Shown here: positions 33,820 through 42,313 of the stretch, piece by piece
Layout: each line of letters starts with the position of its first letter
Numbering within the stretch: the first letter of the stretch is position 1
NCBI RefSeq assembly: GCF_004745635.1
Contig: NZ_SRLB01000022.1
Span: 36,986 to 100,985 of the forward strand
Direction: 5' to 3'
DNA length: 64,000 bases
Origin: Methylobacterium nonmethylotrophicum
GTDB taxonomy: Bacteria; Pseudomonadota; Alphaproteobacteria; Rhizobiales; Beijerinckiaceae
Position numbers and translations under genes: made by a program
Notes under the pieces: generated by a model
What the model was told of the DNA's origin: nothing
Database searches by the model: none
What the model saw: only the letters and a program-made list of their open reading frames with translations

Positions 33820-35994
33820 TCAGCTAAGCTTCCAGCTTCCGTCCAGTTGTGAAACGTATCCACCCCCAGTCAGATTTGTTCCGTTCATGTACCAGAGGTT
33901 GACTTCGTTCGTCTGGGTGTTGTGAAGGACGAGGTCAGCCTTCCCATCGGAGTTGAAATCTCCGGACTGCTCTGCCGTCCACGCCGTACCGGGATTGGCG
34001 ATATAGCCGCTTCCGTTCACGATCGCGCGTGCGTTCATCAACCAGGCATCGAGTTCGCCGGTGGCGGTGTTGCGCAGCACGATGTCCGTCGCGCCATCGC
34101 CGTTCAGGTCGCCGGTCGTTGTGACCGTCCAGCCGGTACCGGGATTGCCGACATACCCGCTGCTCCCGAGAACGGTGTTCCCATTCAGGAACCAGAGATC
34201 GATTTCTCCGGTATTGCGATTGCGAAGCACCAGGTCGCCATGCGCATCGTAGTTGAAGTCGCCACTGCCGACGACGTCCCAGTCGGATCCAGGATTGCCG
34301 ACGTAACCGCTACCCGCGGCGATCTTGCCTTTTCCATCGATTCTCCAGACATCGAGTTCACCCGACGTATTGTTGCGCAGGATGAGGTCGCTCGTGCCAT
34401 TGCCATCGGTGTCGGTGAGAGCTGCGACCTTCCAGTCGGTCCCAGGATTGGAAACGTAACCACCTCCGATGATGGATTTGCCATCCATCTGCCAGAGATC
34501 GATTTCGCCTGTGCTGCTGTTGCGCAGAACAATATCACTTCTCCCGTCGCCGTTGACGTCGCTATGTCCAACGACCTGAAAGCCCGGCGCCGTGTTGAAG
34601 ACTGGTCCGCCACCCCTGATGTTCGTTCCATCCATGTACCAGATGTCGATTTCTCCGGATTGATTGGCCCATGTAATATCTGACGTTTGATCTGCGTTAT
34701 AGTCCGTGATCTGCGATGCATTTAATCCGGAGCCGCTCGTAACAGCGACATTGTTTGGATTTATTGCTGCAGCGACAATTTTTGTCCCTTCCGATGTTCC
34801 ATCGGTGCTGTAAAGGTTCCAGTAATCTCCATCATAACCTGTGAAATACACATCGCCGTTCGCCTGGAAGAACGTCGAGCCATATGTGAGGGTGGTGGTT
34901 GGATTTAGATTGTACACCATGCGGGTGCCGGACGCCGTTCCGTCCGTCACCCAAATTTCGTCACCGTTGCCATCGGTCGCCTCGAAGTACGCCTTGTTGC
35001 CGATCGTCGTGATGTTTGCGATCCCGGCATCCTGTGAACCGATTCTGATATCTTTCAGCAGCACGGTTCCTGAGGCGCTGCCGTCGGATTTCCACAGCTC
35101 ATATCCGGATGTGGGAGTATATGCAGCGAATAAAAGCGAGCCATTTAGACTGGTCAGATTATATGGCGACGAGCTGGAAGAGCCACTATATATATCCTTT
35201 ACCAGTACTGTTCCGGATGTGGTTCCGTCCGTCTTCCATAATTCATAGCCCAAGGTGCTCGTCAGGGCCGTAAAAAATAATGTCCCGTTTACGTTTGTAA
35301 AATTGCCGGGGTATGATCCGCCAGAACCTGTATATAGATCAGCCAGCATCAAAGTTCCGGAGGCGGTTCCGTCGGTTTTCCAAAGCTCGTAACCGTCAGG
35401 ACCATCGTTAGCTGTAAAATAGACCGATCCGTTGCTCGCATATAAATTGTATGGGCTGGAGCTGGACGCTCCTGGGTTGATGTCTCTCACCCGCGTGGTT
35501 CCTGCCGACGTGCCATCCGTCTTCCATAGCTCATATCCGTTGGTGCCATCATTTGCCGTGAAATATATGTTGTTGCCAGATCGAACAAAATAACCTGGAT
35601 AACTGCTATTGGAACCGCTATAGATGTCCTTGACGAGAGTTGTGCCTGATGCTGTGCCGTCACTCTTCCAAAGCTCGTATCCGGTCGACCCATCGGTCGC
35701 TGTAAAATACAGCGTACCATTCATATTAATGAAATTTGAATAAGCAGATCCATTTGTTCCCGGATAGATATCCTTGACAAGCTGTGTCCCTGATGCCGTG
35801 CCGTCCGATGTCCAAAGTTCAGAGCCGTAACTGCTGGTATAAGCATCAAAATACAATCGATTTCCGACGGTGATAAAATGAGAAGATGTTGCGCCCACTG
35901 TGTTGAGAGTCGTGATGCGTCTCGTGCCATAGGCGTCCGACGACCACAACTCTTCATTGGAGCTAGCTGTGCGGCTGAAGTATACAGTTTGCAT
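33820..35994 (-). CDS. large ELWxxDGT-repeat and FG-GAP-like repeat protein
   Basis: A 724-residue protein. Residues 1-410 contain about eight copies of a 47-residue unit with the signature YELWKTDGTASGT..VKDI and YFTA, the hyalin-like ELWxxDGTxxGT family. Residues 425-720 contain six FG-GAP/VCBS-like units (DFNSDGKADLVLHNTQTNEVNLWYMNG) that usually form beta-propellers with Ca2+-binding DxNxDG loops. No N-terminal signal or C-terminal anchor is visible, so export by a type I or similar route is assumed. Codons are less GC rich than in neighbouring genes (many ATA, AAT, TTT), which suggests acquisition. With the RTX protein it makes a pair of probable surface-attachment proteins. Confidence 0.85.
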   Translation of the reverse strand: MQTVYFSRTASSNEELWSSDAYGTRRITTLNTVGATSSHFITVGNRLYFDAYTSSYGSELWTSDGTASGTQLVKDIYPGTNGSAYSNFINMNGTLYFTATDGSTGYELWKSDGTASGTTLVKDIYSGSNSSYPGYFVRSGNNIYFTANDGTNGYELWKTDGTSAGTTRVRDINPGASSSSPYNLYASNGSVYFTANDGPDGYELWKTDGTASGTLMLADLYTGSGGSYPGNFTNVNGTLFFTALTSTLGYELWKTDGTTSGTVLVKDIYSGSSSSSPYNLTSLNGSLLFAAYTPTSGYELWKSDGSASGTVLLKDIRIGSQDAGIANITTIGNKAYFEATDGNGDEIWVTDGTASGTRMVYNLNPTTTLTYGSTFFQANGDVYFTGYDGDYWNLYSTDGTSEGTKIVAAAINPNNVAVTSGSGLNASQITDYNADQTSDITWANQSGEIDIWYMDGTNIRGGGPVFNTAPGFQVVGHSDVNGDGRSDIVLRNSSTGEIDLWQMDGKSIIGGGYVSNPGTDWKVAALTDTDGNGTSDLILRNNTSGELDVWRIDGKGKIAAGSGYVGNPGSDWDVVGSGDFNYDAHGDLVLRNRNTGEIDLWFLNGNTVLGSSGYVGNPGTGWTVTTTGDLNGDGATDIVLRNTATGELDAWLMNARAIVNGSGYIANPGTAWTAEQSGDFNSDGKADLVLHNTQTNEVNLWYMNGTNLTGGGYVSQLDGSWKLS

Positions 35995-36778
35995 TGTTAT
36001 AACCTCCCAGGCTGTAAAGTTGTTTTGCTCAAGGCTTCAACAATATATCATGAAAATATTGACTGTGCAAATAATAATTGATTTGCCGGATTTATAAGCT
36101 GTAGTCGTCACCTGCGTTGTTGAATCTAAGCAACTGCGAATTGATATTGTATCATTATCATTTCAGAATGTTTCAAAATTTATTCTGTCGCTGCGCGGGC
36201 CGACAACAGATTTAAGTTCTAACATAAATATTGCATATTTATTTATACTAGACATCACAATTGTGAAATGCTGGTCGCCAGGTGTGACGCTCCGCTGAGC
36301 GGATGTTTGTTGCAAGTGGCAGCTCCGCGCCTTCCGTCCATTAGAGCGTTCGCACGGAAGCAGAGCAGATCGCTCTATTCACAACAGTTGGGCGGTGATC
36401 CCTGGCGTGCCATCAGTCACTGCAGATACAAGTGGGATGTATCGTCGTGGCGGCTTGGGATTGATGCTCAATCCAGGCCTTTTTACCACGATTGGCTGCG
36501 ATTGCCGCTCTTCATGCGTCTCCTGCCCCGTCTCGGCGAGGAGACTGGGACCCGGCGGCACCCCAGGCGACAGGCTGGCGAGGCCGCGCGATCAGTCGAG
36601 GATGGTGGGCGGGAGGGTGGTTTCGGGCAGCCCGGCCGGTTCCAGGATGACCGCAGCGCGTCCGGTCGTGAACCTGCGGCCGGGCGTGATCCGCGGTCTC
36701 CGAGGTTCGCTGAACCTGGGATCACGTCGCAGAACCGGGTAGGGCACGAAACTTTCTGAGTGAAGTCAGGAAGTTAAG
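35995..36778. other. AT-rich upstream region between ELW gene and tRNA-Val
   Basis: About 780 bases, strongly AT rich from 36000 to 36270 and rising in GC toward the tRNA. The promoter of the ELW-repeat gene should lie at 35995-36100. A perfect palindrome TCACAATTGTGA sits at 36255-36266. Short frames at 36268-36760 on either strand do not look like genes. Confidence 0.5.
36255..36266. promoter_or_regulatory. palindrome TCACAATTGTGA
   Basis: Perfect 12-base inverted repeat in the AT-rich region, 260 bases upstream of the ELW-repeat gene. The symmetric TCACAAT half-sites look like a regulator binding site, but no regulator is known here. Confidence 0.35.
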
Positions 36779-36853
<75 letters not shown>

Positions 36854-37163
36854 GGCGAAGCCGCTTGCCGCGGCCCCGGTGTGAGTGGGCGTATAGAGGC
36901 TGTTCGGACGGGTGGCAAGCCGGTTCTTCGCCGACTGGCTTGTCCCGCCCCCGGCGTCCCGCAGCCCCCGCCCCGGAGCCGTGCCCGACCGTCCCGGGCG
37001 CGGGCCGGAAGATGCCCGTCGGCGTCGACGGAATCCGGTGCCGCCCTCGAGCCCGTCCTCCGCAACGCGGCATGCACGGCCCGAGGCGCGGTGAGCTTCG
37101 GCACATCGCCCTGACGGGGTCCGGGGCAGGATCACGTTTGGACACGCGTGCAGGAGACGCAAG

Positions 37164-37415
37164 ATGACGAGGATTCATGTCACGGCCGGCATGGCCGCCA
37201 CGGTCGGCGGCTTGGCGGCCCTGCTGCTGGCGGTGCCGGCGGAGGCGCAATGGGGCGGCTATGGCGGAAGGGGCCAGCATGGCGGCCGGCACTGCCCGAT
37301 GGGCGATTGCGGCTATCACCGGCCGCGTCCGCCGGGCGGGGGCGGGAAGATCTGCTACAACTTCGCGGGCCGGCCTTACGTCTACAAGGGGCGCGGGCGC
37401 TGCCCGATCAGCTGA
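37164..37415 (+). CDS. small secreted Gly/Cys-containing protein
   Basis: An 83-residue protein with a signal peptide (MTRIHVTAGMAATVGGLAALLLAVPAEAQ). The mature 54 residues are Gly/Arg rich with four Cys (HCPMGDCGY, KICYNF, RCPIS), which could form two disulfides. AGGAG lies 10 bases before the ATG. It stands alone after the tRNA. No family is recognised; many alphaproteobacteria encode similar short GGYGGRG proteins. Confidence 0.6.
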   Translation: MTRIHVTAGMAATVGGLAALLLAVPAEAQWGGYGGRGQHGGRHCPMGDCGYHRPRPPGGGGKICYNFAGRPYVYKGRGRCPIS

Positions 37416-37912
37416 AAACCCGGCCGCGGCGCCTGAGCGGAGCCGAAATCCGCATCGCGAAGCGATCGATCCGATTTCTTATGGCACGGTCCACGACAGT
37501 GCGGTCGTGAGGCAGCGTCGGCCCTTCCTCCCCGCGACCTCAGGATGGGGTTTGAGGGTCGGAGGCACGTGACCCCGATCGATCGCATGGTCGCGTACCG
37601 TGGGCCGATCAACGCAGGTCTGCTCAGGTTTTGCTGCGCCGCAGGTTTTTCTCGCAGAACCGAGGGCCCTGCTGCGAAACCTGCTGACGGGCACGCCGCC
37701 TGCGTCTCGTGCGTCGGGCCGGGTCCGGCTGGTTGCGCATGGGCGCGCAGATGCCGTCCGGGGATTGACGCGCGCCCGATGGACGTGCTCCCGCCTGGCC
37801 CGAGATGGATCCGTGCGACGCGATCGGCACCAGGGGGCGGTCCGACGATGCGGTGGCAGGGACGAGGATGGCGCTGCCGCCGGCCGTGCGGCAGCCAGAG
37901 GCGCGAGGACAG
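37416..37912. other. intergenic region with dispersed repeats
   Basis: 497 bases before the GT2 gene. It contains a copy of the 65-bp dispersed repeat (37625-37690) and, at about 37539-37567, a stretch similar to the right end of the nested-arm element (CGACCTCAGGATGGGG against CACCTCAGGATGAGG). No gene is supported; longer frames here are upstream extensions of the GT2 gene. Confidence 0.5.
37625..37690 (-). repeat. 65-bp dispersed repeat, copy 1
   Basis: Read on the minus strand it gives GCAGGTTTCGCAGCAG, then a CGGTTcTGCGa segment, then AAAACCTGCGG. The same order and spacing occurs on the plus strand at 62336-62400. Both copies are intergenic. Confidence 0.65.
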
Positions 37913-40126
37913 GTGACAGCCCAGACCCCTTCCCCCGCCGCACCCCTGCGGGCGTCGATCCGCACCGGGCGCGGGCGTGCGACCGCGCGGGACTTCACCC
38001 GGATCCGGCTCGAATTCGGGGCCGAGGCCTTGAGCCTCGACGTGGCGGATCTCGGGCTCGGGGCGCGCTGGGTCAGCATCGCCTTCAAGGACGAGAACCA
38101 CGGCGCCTTCAGCCGGGTCGAGCTCACGGCGGTCGCGGACGGGCCGGAGGGGCCGCAGGGCACCAGCCTGTCCGAGCGCGCCTTCGGGCACGGGCGCTTC
38201 ACCTGGCTCGGGCGGCTGCCCGCCGGCACCACGTCGCTGCGGCTGACGCCGATGCTCGGCGAGCCGGCCTTGAGCATCACGGAGTTCACCGTCACGGTGC
38301 GCAGCCGCCTCGCCCTGGTCGGCCGGGCGGCCCTGCGGCGGCCGGGGCTCACCATCCAGGCGCTGTTCTGGCGCAGCGTGGGCAAGAGGGTGCGCTCGCA
38401 GCACCGCCTCGCCCGTGCCCTCGTGCCGCCGGGGCTCACCGGCTACGATACCTGGGTCCGCCACTTCGACACGCTGAGCGAGACCGACCGCGCCCGCATC
38501 CGCGCCGAGGTGGCGCAGTGGCGCGATTCCCCGCTGATCTCGGTGGTGATGCCGGTCTACGATCCGGGCCCGACGGTGCTGGAGGAGGCCCTGCGCTCGG
38601 TGCGGGACCAGCTCTACCCGCACTGGGAACTCTGCATCGCCGACGACGCCTCGACCGACCCGGCGGTGCCGCGCCTGCTCGCCCGGGCCGCGGCGGAGGA
38701 ACCCCGCATCCGCGTCGCGCGCCGGCCCGAGAACGGCCACATCGCGGCCGCCACCAACACCGCCCTGGGGCTTGCCCGCGGCGCCTACGTGGCCTTCATG
38801 GACCACGACGACGTGCTGCCGGCCCATGCCCTCTACGAGGTGGCGAAGGCCATCCGGCGCGAGCCCGAGCTCGACCTCATCTACAGCGACGAGGACAAGA
38901 TCGACGCCGAGGGCCGGCGCTTCGAGCCCCACTTCAAGGGCGACTGGAACCCGGAGCTGCTCTACGGCCAGAACTACCTCAACCACCTGACGGTGGTGCG
39001 CCGCAGCCTGGTCGAGGCGGTGGGGGGCCTGCGCCCCGGCTTCGAGGGCAGCCAGGACCACGACCTGCTCCTGCGCCTGAGCGACCGCCTCGAGCCCCGC
39101 CGCGTCCGTCACCTGCCGGCGATCCTCTATCACTGGCGGACCGCGATCGGCTCCGGCACGTTCTCGGACGCGTTCCTCGCCCGGGCCGAGGCGGCGCGGC
39201 TCAGGGCGCTCGAGGAGCTGGTGGCGCGGCGCGGCTGGCCGCACCGGGTCGAGCGGGGCCCGCTCGGCTTCAACCGGCTGGTGAGGGCCCTGCCCGATCC
39301 GGCGCCGCGCGTCTCGGTGGTCATCCCGACGAAGGACCGGGCCGAGCTCCTGCGCGTCGTCCTCGACGGGCTCCTGGCAGGCACCGACTATCCCGACATC
39401 GAGGTCGTGGTGGTCGACAACGGCAGCACCGAGCCCTCGGCCCTGGCGCTGCTGGAACAGGCCGCCGCCGACCCGCGGGTGCGGGTGCTGGCCCGGCCCG
39501 GCCCGTTCAACTTCTCGGGGCTGTCGAACGACGGCGCGGCCGCGGCGAGCGGGCCGCTCCTCCTGTTCCTCAACAACGACATCGCGATCGCCGAGCCGGG
39601 CTGGCTCACCGAGATGGCCTCGATCGCGGTCGAGCCGGCCGTGGGCGCGGTCGGCGCCAAGCTGTCCTATCCGGACGGCACCCTGCAGCACGGCGGCGTG
39701 GTCCTGGGCGTCGGGGGGGTGGCCGGCCACAGCCACCCCGATATCGGGCCGGACGACCCGGGCTATTTCGGCCGCATGGTGATCGCCCAGGAGGTCTCGG
39801 CGGTCACCGGCGCCTGCCTGATGATCCGCCGCGAGGTGTTCGACCAGGTCGGCCGCTTCGACGCCGAGCACCTGGCGGTGGCCTTCAACGACATCGACCT
39901 CTGCCTGCGGGTGCGGCGGGCTGGCTACAGCGTGATCTGGACGCCCCACGCCGCCCTGACCCACCACGAATCGAAGAGCCGCGGCAAGGAGGACACGCCC
40001 GAGAAGCGCGCCCGCTTCGAGGCCGAGGTCGCCACCATGACCGAGCGCTGGGGCCCGGAGTTGCGCAACGACCCCTACTACAACCCGAACCTCGCCCGCG
40101 CGAAGGCGCTGTTCCGCCTCTGGTGA
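37913..40126 (+). CDS. double-domain family 2 glycosyltransferase
   Basis: A 737-residue protein with an N-terminal beta-rich region (1-150) and two GT-A/GT2 domains. Domain 1 (about 185-440) has ISVVMPVYDPG, DDASTD and the metal motif DHDD (297-300). Domain 2 (about 465-720) has VSVVIPTKDR, DNGSTE, LLFLNNDI and ACLMIRREVFDQVGRFDE-like acceptor-side residues. Paired GT2 domains typically add two sugars of a repeating unit of capsule or O-antigen. I start at GTG 37913, with AGGAC five bases before it; ATG 37868 is an alternative. It lies upstream of UDP-glucose dehydrogenase, consistent with uronic-acid-containing polysaccharide. Confidence 0.88.
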   Translation: MTAQTPSPAAPLRASIRTGRGRATARDFTRIRLEFGAEALSLDVADLGLGARWVSIAFKDENHGAFSRVELTAVADGPEGPQGTSLSERAFGHGRFTWLGRLPAGTTSLRLTPMLGEPALSITEFTVTVRSRLALVGRAALRRPGLTIQALFWRSVGKRVRSQHRLARALVPPGLTGYDTWVRHFDTLSETDRARIRAEVAQWRDSPLISVVMPVYDPGPTVLEEALRSVRDQLYPHWELCIADDASTDPAVPRLLARAAAEEPRIRVARRPENGHIAAATNTALGLARGAYVAFMDHDDVLPAHALYEVAKAIRREPELDLIYSDEDKIDAEGRRFEPHFKGDWNPELLYGQNYLNHLTVVRRSLVEAVGGLRPGFEGSQDHDLLLRLSDRLEPRRVRHLPAILYHWRTAIGSGTFSDAFLARAEAARLRALEELVARRGWPHRVERGPLGFNRLVRALPDPAPRVSVVIPTKDRAELLRVVLDGLLAGTDYPDIEVVVVDNGSTEPSALALLEQAAADPRVRVLARPGPFNFSGLSNDGAAAASGPLLLFLNNDIAIAEPGWLTEMASIAVEPAVGAVGAKLSYPDGTLQHGGVVLGVGGVAGHSHPDIGPDDPGYFGRMVIAQEVSAVTGACLMIRREVFDQVGRFDAEHLAVAFNDIDLCLRVRRAGYSVIWTPHAALTHHESKSRGKEDTPEKRARFEAEVATMTERWGPELRNDPYYNPNLARAKALFRLW

Positions 40127-40309
40127 GGCCGCGCCCGTTGCCCGCGCTGCACTGCAACGCTACAGCGTGCAAGGGGCGTAGGGCGCTCGGTGCCGGGCGC
40201 TTGGCGCCGGGCGCTCGGCGTAGGACGCTCGACCGGGGCCGGACCGTCGCGGACATCAGGGCGGCGGCGACCGAGGGCGCGCGCCGCGCCGCTGCCAGGA
40301 GGACGTGAG

Positions 40310-41614
40310 ATGCGCGTTGCGATGGTGGGGGCCGGCTATGTCGGCCTGGTCTCCGGGGCGTGCTTTTCGGATTTCGGCCACACCGTCACGTGCGTCGACA
40401 CCGCGCCCGGGAAGATCGCCGCCCTCAAGGACGGCCGCATCCCGATCTACGAGCCCGGTCTCGACGCCCTCGTCGCCGAGAACGTGCGCCAGGAGCGCCT
40501 CGCCTTCACCACCGACCTCGCCGAGGCGGTCGAGGGCGCCGACGCGGTGTTCATCGCGGTCGGCACGCCGTCGCGCCGGGGCGACGGCTTTGCCGACCTG
40601 ACCTACGTCTACCAGGCGGCCCGCGACATCGCCCGCGCGGTGACCGGGCCCACCGTCGTGGTCACCAAGTCCACGGTGCCGGTCGGCACCGGCGACGAGG
40701 TCGAGCGCATCGTCCGCGAGGAGCGTCCCGAAATCGCCATCGCGGTCGCCTCCAACCCCGAATTCCTGCGCGAGGGCGCGGCGATCTCCGACTTCAAGCG
40801 TCCCGACCGCATCGTCATCGGGGCCGACGAGCCGCAGGCCGCCGCGGTGGTGAGCGAGCTCTACCGGCCGCTCTACCTCAACCACGCCCCGATCCTGGTG
40901 ACGAGCCGCCGCACCGCCGAGCTGACCAAGTACGCGGCGAACGCCTTCCTGGCCACCAAGATCACCTTCATCAACGAGATCGCCGATCTGTGCGAGCAGG
41001 TCGGCGCCGACGTGCAGGAGGTCGCCCGCGGCATCGGGCTCGACAACCGCATCGGGCGCAAGTTCCTGCATGCCGGGCCGGGCTACGGTGGCTCGTGCTT
41101 TCCGAAGGACACGCTGGCCCTGGTCAAGACGGCGCAGGACGCCGGATCCCCGGTGCGGCTGGTCGAGACCGTGGTGGCGGTCAACGAGAGCCGCAAGCGC
41201 GCGATGGCCCGCAAGGTGGTGGCGGCCTGCGGCGGGAGCGTCCGGGGGAAGCGGATCGCGGTGCTGGGGCTCACCTTCAAGCCGAACACCGACGACATGC
41301 GCGAGGCGCCGTCCCTCGCGATCATCGCCGGGCTGCAGGATGCCGGCGCGAAGGTGGTGGCCTACGACCCGGAGGGCGTGGAGCAGGCTCGCCAGCACCT
41401 CACCGGGGTGGCGTACGCCGCCGACGCCTATGCCTGCGCGCAAGGGGCGCACGCGCTCGTGATCGTGACGGAATGGGACGCGTTCCGCGCCCTCGACCTG
41501 AGGCGCCTGCGCGGCGCGATGGCCGAGCCGGTCCTCGTCGACCTGCGCAACGTCTACCGGCCCGAGGACGCCCGCAAGCACGGCTTCACATACGCCAGCG
41601 TCGGGCGGCCCTGA
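40310..41614 (+). CDS. ugd: UDP-glucose 6-dehydrogenase
   Basis: A 434-residue enzyme that oxidises UDP-glucose to UDP-glucuronate with two NAD+. The N-terminal Rossmann motif is GAGYVGLVSG, followed by ACFSDFGHTVTCVD. The catalytic Cys is in GPGYGGSCFPKD (Cys263), and the C-terminal domain has GLTFKPNTDDMREAPS. The start ATG follows AGGAGGACGTGAG. Its product feeds capsule or exopolysaccharide synthesis, fitting the glycosyltransferase upstream and the Kps genes downstream. The 180 bases before it contain short imperfect GGGCGCTCGG-like repeats. Confidence 0.95.
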   Translation: MRVAMVGAGYVGLVSGACFSDFGHTVTCVDTAPGKIAALKDGRIPIYEPGLDALVAENVRQERLAFTTDLAEAVEGADAVFIAVGTPSRRGDGFADLTYVYQAARDIARAVTGPTVVVTKSTVPVGTGDEVERIVREERPEIAIAVASNPEFLREGAAISDFKRPDRIVIGADEPQAAAVVSELYRPLYLNHAPILVTSRRTAELTKYAANAFLATKITFINEIADLCEQVGADVQEVARGIGLDNRIGRKFLHAGPGYGGSCFPKDTLALVKTAQDAGSPVRLVETVVAVNESRKRAMARKVVAACGGSVRGKRIAVLGLTFKPNTDDMREAPSLAIIAGLQDAGAKVVAYDPEGVEQARQHLTGVAYAADAYACAQGAHALVIVTEWDAFRALDLRRLRGAMAEPVLVDLRNVYRPEDARKHGFTYASVGRP

Positions 41615-41738
41615 AGGCGCCCTCGCGCCGGACATCATCCGGCGATCGATGGATGACGCCACGATGGGCGTGCCGGCGTCTCCGCCGATTCGCGAATTCT
41701 TCCAACGACAAGTTCCGCAGGTAACCGGAAGCGAGCCG

Positions 41739-41975
41739 ATGCAGACCTTCTTCGTCGAGATCAAGTGCCGCCTGGGCAAGACCTACACCGTCGCGAGCGC
41801 CCTGGCCGATCGCGAAATTGCATCCGAGATCTATTCCACGGCCGGACACTACGACGTACTGGCCAAGTTTCACGTCGATGACGGCGTTGATATCGGGCAT
41901 TTCGTGGCCGAGCACGTGCAGACCATCGCCGACATCCACGACACCCGCACCATCATCACCTTCAAGGCGTTCTGA
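41739..41975 (+). CDS. stand-alone Lrp/AsnC ligand-binding (RAM) domain protein
   Basis: A 78-residue protein equal to the effector domain of Lrp/AsnC regulators, lacking the DNA-binding part: FVEIKCRLGKTYTVASALADREIASEIYSTAGHYDVLAKFHVDDGVDIGHF...TIADIHDTRTIITF. The GG-type turn and G-D-V-L-A strand are kept. I start at ATG 41739 with GGAAG upstream. Such short RAM proteins occur widely in alphaproteobacteria and may bind amino acids or join full Lrp oligomers. It is the last gene before the polyketide locus; co-transcription with ugd is possible (gap 124 bases). Confidence 0.85.
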   Translation: MQTFFVEIKCRLGKTYTVASALADREIASEIYSTAGHYDVLAKFHVDDGVDIGHFVAEHVQTIADIHDTRTIITFKAF

Positions 41976-42313
41976 CCGCGCCGCCTGCGGGGCTGCCCCA
42001 TTGCCACCCGATTCATCGGGTTTATCGCATTGAGCGTGTCCCAGACTGACCGGGATCCGCGGGCAAGCTTAACGGGATTGTATGGGATGCCGGACATCTC
42101 TGTCTGATGACAATGTTGTGTCGTGTGCACCGGCGTTGTCCCCGGTCGCGCGGCAGGACTTTGACTGATGAAGGCATGTCACAGGTGGACCAAGTCTTGC
42201 CGTTCCGGGGTGGTTGGCGCCGTTCCGGGGTTGGCGCGATGCGGGCCTCATACTATGGGTTGAGCCGAATGCCCGGGTGCGGCGCCGCCGCGTCCGGTCC
42301 TCCGTAGAAGAGC
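41976..42313. promoter_or_regulatory. promoter region of the polyketide operon with direct repeat
   Basis: 338 bases with no gene. A 10-base motif CGTTCCGGGG is directly repeated at 42201 and 42221 with exactly 20 bases between starts, and both copies continue into TGGTTGGCGC or TTGGCGC. A TTGACT at about 42161 could be a -35 element. This is the expected control region of the PKS gene 75 bases further on. Confidence 0.5.

Noticed and set aside
36268..36759. 163-codon plus-strand frame upstream of tRNA-Val
   Set aside because: No ribosome site, atypical composition and no recognisable domain; other frames in the same stretch are equally open.
37382..39967. 861-codon minus-strand frame opposite the GT2 gene
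   Set aside because: Low-complexity translation with no motif; the plus strand encodes two clear GT2 domains.
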